A stretch of DNA of 16,926 nucleotides from Kangiella sp. (GTDB taxonomy: Bacteria; Pseudomonadota; Gammaproteobacteria; Enterobacterales; Kangiellaceae), in contig NVVT01000023.1 in NCBI GenBank assembly GCA_002733465.1, positions 26,059 through 42,984 of the forward strand, written 5' to 3'. Made by a program: the position numbers and the translations under genes. Below, in pieces: positions 8,070 to 14,408 of the stretch (the stretch's first letter is position 1; each line of letters begins with the position of its first letter). Below the pieces are notes generated by a model, which saw nothing but the letters and a program-made list of their open reading frames with translations, was not told where the DNA came from and made no database searches.

Positions 8070-8098
8070 TTTATACACTAAGATTGAATTTACTGCAA
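8070..8098 (-). promoter_or_regulatory. Candidate sigma-70 promoter of the APC transporter-DDAH operon
   Basis: On the minus strand TTGCAG (+ strand 8093-8098) is followed after exactly 17 bases by TATAAA (+ strand 8070-8075). The -10 matches 5 of 6 consensus bases, the -35 only 3 of 6. Transcription would start near 8063, giving a leader of about 80 bases before the transporter ATG at 7982. The weak -35 overlaps one copy of a direct repeat, consistent with an activator-dependent promoter, though that is inference. Confidence 0.42.
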
Positions 8099-8131
8099 TT
8101 TAGTGACTTTAATGGCTTTTACGCAATTTAG
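8089..8131. repeat. Two direct repeats upstream of the APC transporter promoter
   Basis: The plus strand reads TTTACTGCAATTTAG at 8089-8103 and TTTTACGCAATTTAG at 8117-8131. The shared 9-mer GCAATTTAG is spaced 28 bases start to start. The first copy covers the -35 of the candidate promoter and the second lies just upstream of it in the direction of transcription. They may be binding sites for a regulator of the methylarginine operon; no known consensus (including ArgR) fits. Confidence 0.35.
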
Positions 8132-8148
8132 CTTTCCATAGCTTAGAG

Positions 8149-9543
8149 TTAATTATCCTCATTTTGTTTTCTAGTTAACGTATTTCTTCCCCAACCTAGC
8201 ATGGTTGCAGCCTCGGCTTTCTTGCCTGATGTTAACTCTAGCGCTGTTTTGATTAACAATTGTTCAAAGTCTCTTTGCACTTGAATAAAACTATTTTTGT
8301 CTCCATCAGCATAACGATTTTTTAGTTCATTCGATAATTGTTTTTGCCAATCGGAGTTGAATTTAGGTGTTTTATTTTCATGGAATTCTTCGGGTAGATC
8401 TTCTTTTAAAACATATTGACCATTGGCCATAACAGAGAGCCAGCGACAGGTATTTTCTAATTGCCTAACATTTCCTGGCCAAGCAAAGTTTTGCATGGCC
8501 AGAAGGCAATCTTCAGATAACTCTTTTTGTGGTTCATTAAGTTCCAAGGCGATTTGGTGTAAAAAATAATTAGCCAATAGAGTAACGTCTTCTCTGCGTT
8601 CTCTTAAAGATGGCAGATTGAGTGGGATCACGTTAAGACGATGATAGAGATCTTCTCTAAATTCACCAACTTCCACTTTTTGCAATAAATCTTGATGGGT
8701 GGCTGCTACTATTCTTACATTCACTTTGGTTGGCTGTGCGGCGCCCACTCGATAGAAGGCTCCCTCTGATAATACTCTTAATAAGCGTGTTTGAGTTTCT
8801 AAAGGCATGTCGCCTATTTCATCTAAAAATAAAGTGCCATTATCTGCTTGTTCAAAACGCCCTAGATAACGTGCGTTAGCACCGGTAAACGCGCCTTTTT
8901 CGTGCCCAAACAATTCGGACTCTATTAAATCTCTTGGAATAGCCGCCATATTCAGTGCTATAAAAGGTTTGTCTTTTCTTGGGCTATGTTGATGCAATGC
9001 ATGTGCAACCAATTCTTTTCCTGTACCTGACTCACCTTTAATTAAAACGCTAACGTGAGAGTTAGATAAACGCCCTATCGCTCTATATAAATTTTGCATG
9101 GCAGGTGATTCACCGATGATAGAAAAACTGTTTTTTGATACTACTTCAAGCTTTTCTTTATTCGGAACTCGCTTATTTAAAGCCTTAATAACAATTTCAC
9201 TGACTTCATCTATATCAAAGGGTTTAGGCAAATACTCAAATGCACCTTTAGTATAAGCTTTTACTGCGCTGTCTAAATCAGAATGAGCGGTCATAATAAT
9301 AACCGGCATTTCGCTATAGTGTTTTTGACAATGATTTAAGAGGTCGAGTCCTGACGAGCCAGGCATTCTGACATCGGATATGACTAAATCATATTTATTT
9401 TTATTGAGCAACGAAATTGCTTCTTCGGCACTTGAAGACTGGCTAACGTTCAAATCTAAATCACATAATGTTTCATTGATGACCCAGCGTATGCTGTCAT
9501 CATCATCGACTAAAAGAACTTTTTTATTACTCAAATCTGACAT
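8149..9543 (-). CDS. glnG (ntrC): Nitrogen regulation response regulator NtrC (sigma-54 activator)
   Basis: NtrC is the enhancer-binding activator that, when phosphorylated by NtrB, drives sigma-54 promoters such as glnA under nitrogen limitation. From the ATG at 9543 it has 464 residues (E. coli 469). The receiver domain shows the acidic pocket DDDD at 13-16, phospho-acceptor D57 in ISDVRMPG and K107 in PKPF. The AAA+ domain has Walker A GESGTGKE at 170-177, the sigma-54 contact loop GAFTGA at 217-222 and Walker B LFLDE near 238-242. The Fis-type helix-turn-helix ends in EAATMLGWGRNTLTRKQ. The frame is open further upstream to 9627, but that would overlap ntrB and lacks homology; an AGAGA sequence precedes the chosen ATG. 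Start and ntrB stop are 41 bases apart. Confidence 0.97.
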   Translation of the reverse strand: MSDLSNKKVLLVDDDDSIRWVINETLCDLDLNVSQSSSAEEAISLLNKNKYDLVISDVRMPGSSGLDLLNHCQKHYSEMPVIIMTAHSDLDSAVKAYTKGAFEYLPKPFDIDEVSEIVIKALNKRVPNKEKLEVVSKNSFSIIGESPAMQNLYRAIGRLSNSHVSVLIKGESGTGKELVAHALHQHSPRKDKPFIALNMAAIPRDLIESELFGHEKGAFTGANARYLGRFEQADNGTLFLDEIGDMPLETQTRLLRVLSEGAFYRVGAAQPTKVNVRIVAATHQDLLQKVEVGEFREDLYHRLNVIPLNLPSLRERREDVTLLANYFLHQIALELNEPQKELSEDCLLAMQNFAWPGNVRQLENTCRWLSVMANGQYVLKEDLPEEFHENKTPKFNSDWQKQLSNELKNRYADGDKNSFIQVQRDFEQLLIKTALELTSGKKAEAATMLGWGRNTLTRKQNEDN

Positions 9544-9584
9544 TATTGTTTCTCTTTTGATTTTGCAAAATAACTGCAAACTCT

Positions 9585-10661
9585 CTATTGTTGATTTAGC
9601 AACATTGGCAAAAACACGCTGAAACAAGTTGTTTCATTTTTTTGTTCTAATTCAATAATCCCTTGATGTCTTTGTACAAGGCTTTGAGCAATACTAAGCC
9701 CTAAACCACTAGACTGTTTGCCACTAATTGTCGGAAAAAATATATCATTCACCAGTGCTTTATCAATACCACAACCATTATCTTCAATGTCCACTTTTAA
9801 AACTTGCCGATGTTGTTGCGCGCCGATTGTAATTTGATTTTTTATACGTGTTCTTAACACAATCTTGGATGTTTTATTATTCTGTCCCATGTCTTGAACG
9901 ACTGCCTCTATGGCATTTTTTATCAAATTTAATAGCGTTTGTTGTATTTGATTTGGCGCGATAAATAAATCCGGAATACTAGGATCATAATCTTTTATAA
10001 TGGTGATTTTATGCTGTTGATTTTGTAAAAGTAGAACTTCTAAAGCTTGCTCTAATAACAAATGAATATTAGTTAGTCGGCTTTTTTCCACCTTCGCAGG
10101 CATCAAAAGGCGATCGACTAATTCACTTAATCGATTCGATTCGCGAATAATGATTTGCGTATATTTTTTAGGGAAATCTGCGGGTAGTTTTCTTTGGAGT
10201 AATTGCCCTGCACCTTTAATACCCCCAAGAGGATTTTTTATTTCGTGCGCAAGGTTTCTAATCAAATGTTCGCTAACCCGGCTTTGTTGTTGAAGCCGTA
10301 GATCTTTTTGAATATTTTTAGGGGTTTCACTTGATTGAATTTCTAATAAACAGTTATTTTTAAGCGAAGATTTTTCGGAATTAAGAGGTGTTATAATTAA
10401 GTTAACCGTCAATGAGCCTTTCGGCAATTCCATAACAACATCTTGTACCGATGTAGAACCATTTTTATCAATAAACTGGGATATTAGCGAGCGGTCAATT
10501 TCACCGGAAATCAATTCAAAGACAGCCTTTCCAACTAACTGTCTGCTAGACAGTCCTAATATTTGTTCCGCTGAGTGATTTAAATCGATGATCAGAAAGT
10601 CATTATCTAAATGAATAATTGCCGTGCTAAGTTGATTGATGGTTAATGATGTAACGTTCAT
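9585..10661 (-). CDS. glnL (ntrB): Nitrogen regulation sensor histidine kinase NtrB
   Basis: Cytoplasmic bifunctional kinase/phosphatase of NtrC, controlled by the PII protein. There is no membrane segment, as expected. From the ATG at 10661 it is 358 residues (E. coli 349): PAS domain about 8-110, dimerisation/phosphotransfer domain with NLAHEIKNPLGGIKGAGQLL and phospho-histidine H139 (the same number as in E. coli), then the ATPase domain with the N-box NLIKNAIEAV, the G1 box DNGCGI and the G2 box SSGLGLSIAQ. A GTG one codon upstream (10664) is also in frame but the ATG is preferred; neither has a clear Shine-Dalgarno. It lies 113 bases after serA on the same strand, with an NtrC-type operator between, and directly precedes ntrC. 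Confidence 0.96.
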   Translation of the reverse strand: MNVTSLTINQLSTAIIHLDNDFLIIDLNHSAEQILGLSSRQLVGKAVFELISGEIDRSLISQFIDKNGSTSVQDVVMELPKGSLTVNLIITPLNSEKSSLKNNCLLEIQSSETPKNIQKDLRLQQQSRVSEHLIRNLAHEIKNPLGGIKGAGQLLQRKLPADFPKKYTQIIIRESNRLSELVDRLLMPAKVEKSRLTNIHLLLEQALEVLLLQNQQHKITIIKDYDPSIPDLFIAPNQIQQTLLNLIKNAIEAVVQDMGQNNKTSKIVLRTRIKNQITIGAQQHRQVLKVDIEDNGCGIDKALVNDIFFPTISGKQSSGLGLSIAQSLVQRHQGIIELEQKNETTCFSVFLPMLLNQQ

Positions 10662-10691
10662 CACTATAGTTTAAAGCATATTTTAGTGCGA

Positions 10692-10708
10692 CGCATCTTT
10701 ATGGTGCA
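10692..10708 (-). promoter_or_regulatory. NtrC-type operator in front of ntrB
   Basis: The minus strand reads TGCACCA-TAA-AGATGCG, which matches the NtrC site TGCACCA-N3-TGGTGCA in 7 of 7 positions of the first half and 4 of 7 of the second, with the correct 3-base spacer. It lies 31 bases before the ntrB ATG, where NtrC-P would be expected to repress, as at the E. coli glnL promoter. Position plus sequence make it credible; binding is inferred. Confidence 0.6.
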
Positions 10709-10734
10709 TGAAATAACTTAAAGTTATGCCATGC
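10706..10734. repeat. 29-base near-perfect palindrome between serA and ntrB
   Basis: GCATG-AA-ATAACTT-A-AAGTTAT-GC-CATGC: the two 14-base arms match except for one 2-base mismatch (AA against GC) and are centred on 10720. It overlaps the outer end of the NtrC operator by 3 bases. No T-run follows in the serA direction, so a rho-independent serA terminator is unlikely. A binding site for a dimeric regulator near the ntrBC promoter, or an RNA hairpin protecting the serA 3' end, are both possible. Confidence 0.55.
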
Positions 10735-10774
10735 TTTTCATTTCAAGTAGTTACTAATCGGGGTCGGAGTCGTT

Positions 10775-12010
10775 CTAATACAAAATCCTGCTACGTATAG
10801 TCCCCTTCACTAATTTCAACTCGTCAAACGCTTGTTGGCTTGATAAATGATCGATATCGGTGACCACATAACCCACATGCTCATTAGTCTGTAAATATTG
10901 AGCCGAGATATTGACCCCTGTGTCAGAGAATATATCATTGATTTTAGCCAGTATACCCGGTTCATTGTGATGAATATGGCATATTCGATGTTTACCAATT
11001 AATGCAGGCAAGCCAACTTCGGGGAAGTTTACCGAGGACAAGGTAGAACCATTATTGCTATATTTAACTAATTTCTCACTTACTTCGATACCGATATTAA
11101 CTTGAGCCTCTTTAGTCGAACCGCCAATATGAGGGGTTAAAATAGCGTTATCAAAACCGCGTAGTTTTGACGCAAACTCATCTTGATTCGACTTAGGCTC
11201 TGTTGGAAATACATCAATGGCTGTTCCTAAAACGCGACCTGATTCCAATGCTTTGGCCAGCTCATCAATGTCGACAACGGTTCCTCTGGATGCATTAATT
11301 AAAACAGCACCCTCTTTTAGAACATCAAAGGCTTCCTTATTCATCATATTTTTAGTTTGCGCTGTTTCCGGTACATGAAAAGTCACAGCATCGGAGGTTT
11401 TTAATAATTCATGGTAACTGTCTGCAGGACTAGCATTGCCTAATGATAATTGTTTCTCAATATCAAAAAATTGAACTCTCATTCCTAAACCTTCAGCAAG
11501 AATGCCAATTTGCGTCCCAATATGCCCGTATCCCACTATGCCTAAGGTTTTACCGCGGGTTTCGAAAGAGTTTGTTGCTGTTTTAAGCCATTCTCCTCGA
11601 TGCGCTCCCGCACTTTTTGCTGGAACTCCCCGTAGTAGTAATATGATTTCAGCCAATACAAGTTCTGCAACGCTCCGCGTATTAGCAAATGGTGCGTTGA
11701 ATACTGGTATACCCCTTTTAGTTGTTGCTACCAAATCGACCTGATTAGTGCCAATACAAAAACAACCGATAGCGCTTAGTCTTGGGGATTTTTCTAATAA
11801 TTCTGCGGTCACCTGAGTTCTTGATCGGATACCCAAGAAACGGGCGTCCTTCAGTACGTCTTCTAATTCATCTTGTGGAAGCGATTTAGAGGCAGTAAAA
11901 ATATTGTTATAACCATCTTTTCTAAACAACTCTTCGGCGCTTGGATGGATGCCTTCTAAAAGAACGATTTTGATTTGGTCTTTTGGCGTAGATGTAGTCA
12001 CTGAGCTCAC
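10775..12010 (-). CDS. serA: D-3-phosphoglycerate dehydrogenase
   Basis: First enzyme of serine biosynthesis: oxidises 3-phosphoglycerate to 3-phosphohydroxypyruvate with NAD. The 411 residues align by eye with E. coli SerA (410) over their whole length. Visible are CFCIGTNQVDL (83-93), the Rossmann glycine motif GYGHIGTQIG (160-169), the catalytic R242 in NASRGTVVD, E271 in FPTEP and H294 in TPHIGGS. The C-terminal ACT domain (about 337-411) keeps the serine-feedback site residues H and N in HIHHNEPG and N in GVNISAQYLQT, so allosteric inhibition by serine is expected. The start is GTG, supported by AAGGA 7 bases upstream (+ strand 12018-12022). A large hairpin lies in its leader. It precedes ntrB on the same strand. 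Confidence 0.97.
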   Translation of the reverse strand: MSSVTTSTPKDQIKIVLLEGIHPSAEELFRKDGYNNIFTASKSLPQDELEDVLKDARFLGIRSRTQVTAELLEKSPRLSAIGCFCIGTNQVDLVATTKRGIPVFNAPFANTRSVAELVLAEIILLLRGVPAKSAGAHRGEWLKTATNSFETRGKTLGIVGYGHIGTQIGILAEGLGMRVQFFDIEKQLSLGNASPADSYHELLKTSDAVTFHVPETAQTKNMMNKEAFDVLKEGAVLINASRGTVVDIDELAKALESGRVLGTAIDVFPTEPKSNQDEFASKLRGFDNAILTPHIGGSTKEAQVNIGIEVSEKLVKYSNNGSTLSSVNFPEVGLPALIGKHRICHIHHNEPGILAKINDIFSDTGVNISAQYLQTNEHVGYVVTDIDHLSSQQAFDELKLVKGTIRSRILY

Positions 12011-12017
12011 AAATGGA

Positions 12018-12022
12018 TCCTT
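12018..12022 (-). promoter_or_regulatory. Ribosome binding site fixing the serA GTG start
   Basis: AAGGA on the minus strand lies 7 bases before the GTG at 12010-12008. No other in-frame ATG exists before the conserved region of SerA, so this site decides the start. Confidence 0.7.
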
Positions 12023-12064
12023 GAATAGTTAATTTTTTATATGGATGGTTTATAAATTAATGTG

Positions 12065-12129
12065 CCTAGGAGTTTCTCAGAGAATAGTGCTTCCGTAGTA
12101 GATGTTCTATTCTCGGACAAGCTCCTAAG
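12065..12129 (-). other. 65-base imperfect hairpin in the serA leader
   Basis: Two 23-base arms (12065-12087 and 12107-12129) flank a 19-base loop. The inner 8 bp (GAGAATAG with CTATTCTC) pair perfectly. The outer 8 pair fully on the minus-strand transcript, including one G-U that would be a C-A mismatch in a plus-strand RNA. The 7-by-7 segment between them pairs at 4 of 7 positions. The element ends 55 bases before the serA start. No T-run follows it, so it is not a simple terminator. It may be a structured 5' UTR of serA or a small mobile palindromic repeat; I cannot match it to a known riboswitch. Confidence 0.6.
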
Positions 12130-12242
12130 TAGAAAGCATAGGGAATTAAGTCTTAAATGGCTAGTATTTAGAATAAAATCGATGTAATTTTTTGTTCTAT
12201 AGGGAAAAATTAATTAGGTTAAAACAGATTTAAGCAAATAGA

Positions 12243-12680
12243 TCAGGCACGTTTCAATACCGCCATCGTTATTCGAGAGGCACAAACTAATTGCTCTGCA
12301 TCGTTTACAATTTTTATATCCCAAACTTGTGTTGAACGACCGATATGAATGGGTGTGGCGGTAGCGTATACATATCCATCTCTTGCTGATTTCAAATGGT
12401 TAGCGTTGATTTCTATCCCTACACAATAATGATTTTCATCTACCGCCATGGTTGCTGCAATACTACCTACTGTTTCCGCGAGCGAAACCGATGCGCCCCC
12501 ATGTAAAATTCCCATTGGTTGATGCGTTCGATGATCGACTGGCATTTTAGCAATGATAAAATCTGAGCCAAACTCGATAATTTCGATACCCAAATTCTCT
12601 ACTAAAGTATCCTTTCTTGCAGCATTCATTTTTTCTAAATCAAACTCTCGCTTCCAAATAGACAATTTTTTACTTCCCAT
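12243..12680 (-). CDS. Hotdog-fold acyl-CoA thioesterase, MenI/YdiI-like
   Basis: A 145-residue single-domain hotdog thioesterase. It resembles E. coli YdiI (MenI, 1,4-dihydroxy-2-naphthoyl-CoA hydrolase of menaquinone synthesis) closely by eye: SIWKREF near the N-terminus, MPVDHRTHQPMGILHGGASVSLAET at residues 46-70 in pieces, and GIEINANHLKSARDG near 88-102. The catalytic glutamate is E69 and the HGG motif lies at 60-62. No other menaquinone gene is in the window, so the physiological acyl-CoA may differ; the broader PaaI/YbdB family is promiscuous. It starts 16 bases after the adenylate cyclase gene and is the last gene of that apparent operon. No strong Shine-Dalgarno is seen before its ATG. 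Confidence 0.87.
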   Translation of the reverse strand: MGSKKLSIWKREFDLEKMNAARKDTLVENLGIEIIEFGSDFIIAKMPVDHRTHQPMGILHGGASVSLAETVGSIAATMAVDENHYCVGIEINANHLKSARDGYVYATATPIHIGRSTQVWDIKIVNDAEQLVCASRITMAVLKRA

Positions 12681-12696
12681 TATTAAATTTTGCTAA

Positions 12697-14391
12697 TTAT
12701 AACCGGCCATTCTGAACAACTTCAATAAGCGCCAATTGTGCTTTATCTAACGGAGACTTTTCCATTAATTTTTGATAGATGGTGATTGCTCTATCTGTAT
12801 CGCCATTTTTGTAATGGTGCCAAGCGTCAATCATTCCTTGCTGATTTTCTAGTTTTTCATTTCGCAAACTAATTGTATCATTAGAAAATACTTCATATAT
12901 AGTCATTGGCTGTGCTTTACCCTGCACAAAACAGGTGGCAATAAAACGTAACTCTCTTTTATTAAATTGATTCAACTTTATCCTAAGCTCTTCGGATATT
13001 AAAATTGACGATTGAAACGTTTTGGTCAAGGCTTCAATTCTTGCGGCTGCGTTTACGGTATCAGAAATAACCGTAACATCCATTCGAGAAGACGTTCCAA
13101 CAGTGCCTAGCATCATTCTGCCAGTGTGTAATCCTAATCCAATTTTGACAATTGGTAGGCCTTTAGTCTGTAATTTTTGGTTATACTTTGAAAGCGCGTG
13201 ATTCATCCCTACCGCCGCATTTAGTGCGTTGTCTGGCGAGTTAGGAAATAACGCCATAATGCCATCGCCCATATATTTATCAACGGTTCCTCCGTGTTTG
13301 TTAATAACAGGAACCATGACATTTAAATAACGATTGATAAAAGCAAAACTCTCTTTAGGTTTCATCGATTCAGATAATTGAGTAAAGCCTCGAATATCAC
13401 AAAAAAGAATCGTCATTTCTTTTTCAATACACTCACCTAATTTAGTTGTTTGAATGCCGTTCGGACTTATTAGCTTTAAAACTTTGTGTGGAACAAAACG
13501 GCTGAAAGCTTTGTTGGTACCTATTAATTCATTTCTACTGACTTTGAGTTTAAGTAACATCAAATTAAACTGTTTAGCGGTGTAGCTAAACCCACCAAAA
13601 TCACTGAGAGATAGTTGAAAATCTAATTCATTGTTTATCAATCGCTCTATAGCATCGGTTAGCTTTTCAAATGGTCGTGTAATTTTGTGCGCAAAAATAA
13701 TTGATGCGAGCAAAAGACTAATAAATAATAAACCAATGGTGACTAACATCGATCGAAAAAGATCCTGCTTCATGCGATCAATCTGTCTATTAGATACTTC
13801 AATTACGACAATACCGGTCGGTTGTTTGTTTCTATTAACGATTAACCCAAAACTTATGGTGCCACTGCCATCGACATGCAGGATTGAAGAACTGCTGTGG
13901 TCGTTTGAAGTTGTTTTTGCTTGGTCAATTAAATTAAAAACATGATCAAAGAAAAAATCATCCGGCATCAATTCTTTTCCAGTAAAAATATTTTTAGCTA
14001 GTTTCGCTTTAGGGTTATTGCTGACTGAAGATGGAAGCAAGGCATAGCGTAAGCTTCGATTCTGTTCATTGATAAACAGTGTATAAACAAAATGGTAATC
14101 TTTATCGACGGCAATATAGTTATCTAAGGCTTGTTGATATCGATTGAACAACTGATTGTCTTTTAGATTTTCGTCTTTCAATAACGATATGTCGCTGTGA
14201 AAATCACCATCAATAAAAGACGCTATGGTTTTAACACCTTGTTCCTGTTGTTTTAAAAATCGCTCGATCAAATAGCCCTCGGCACTTTGATAAATGGTAT
14301 AGCCAGTGACGGAAAGAACCAAACCTGCGACCATTAAAAACCAAAATATTACGTGGCTTCTAAAGGCTCTATTGGAACGTGTTTTCTGCAA
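12697..14391 (-). CDS. Membrane-bound class III adenylate cyclase with extracytoplasmic sensor and HAMP-like linker
   Basis: Makes cyclic AMP from ATP in response, probably, to an external cue. In order over 564 residues: membrane helix about 13-34, extracytoplasmic region about 36-212, second helix about 213-234, HAMP-like linker about 235-288, class III cyclase domain about 322-502, and a short helical C-terminal tail (about 515-560) resembling one TPR unit. Metal-binding aspartates are D332 (LFCDIRGFTQLSE) and D376 (KYMGDGIMA). Substrate residues K372 and D444 (SDTVNAAARIE) are the ATP-type pair, and the transition-state N447 and R451 are present, so it should be an active adenylate rather than guanylate cyclase. 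The start is TTG with GGGAG 5 bases upstream. It lies 17 bases after the antiporter gene and 16 before the thioesterase gene. Confidence 0.92.
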   Translation of the reverse strand: MQKTRSNRAFRSHVIFWFLMVAGLVLSVTGYTIYQSAEGYLIERFLKQQEQGVKTIASFIDGDFHSDISLLKDENLKDNQLFNRYQQALDNYIAVDKDYHFVYTLFINEQNRSLRYALLPSSVSNNPKAKLAKNIFTGKELMPDDFFFDHVFNLIDQAKTTSNDHSSSSILHVDGSGTISFGLIVNRNKQPTGIVVIEVSNRQIDRMKQDLFRSMLVTIGLLFISLLLASIIFAHKITRPFEKLTDAIERLINNELDFQLSLSDFGGFSYTAKQFNLMLLKLKVSRNELIGTNKAFSRFVPHKVLKLISPNGIQTTKLGECIEKEMTILFCDIRGFTQLSESMKPKESFAFINRYLNVMVPVINKHGGTVDKYMGDGIMALFPNSPDNALNAAVGMNHALSKYNQKLQTKGLPIVKIGLGLHTGRMMLGTVGTSSRMDVTVISDTVNAAARIEALTKTFQSSILISEELRIKLNQFNKRELRFIATCFVQGKAQPMTIYEVFSNDTISLRNEKLENQQGMIDAWHHYKNGDTDRAITIYQKLMEKSPLDKAQLALIEVVQNGRL

Positions 14392-14396
14392 AATAA

Positions 14397-14401
14397 CTCC
14401 C
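14397..14401 (-). promoter_or_regulatory. Strong ribosome binding site for the adenylate cyclase TTG start
   Basis: GGGAG on the minus strand is 5 bases before the TTG at 14391-14389. The next in-frame ATG is codon 20, inside the first membrane helix, so the TTG start is preferred. Confidence 0.7.
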
Positions 14402-14408
14402 TATTAGT

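Noticed and set aside
9544..9627. N-terminal extension of NtrC overlapping ntrB
   Set aside because: The extra 28 residues do not resemble any receiver domain and would overlap the ntrB C-terminus; the ATG at 9543 has a ribosome site and the normal NtrC start.
10755..10773. GGGGTCGGAGTCG stretch after serA as an insertion-sequence end
   Set aside because: Similar GGGGTC-rich strings occur near repeat-associated transposases elsewhere, but here there is no partner repeat, target duplication or transposase.
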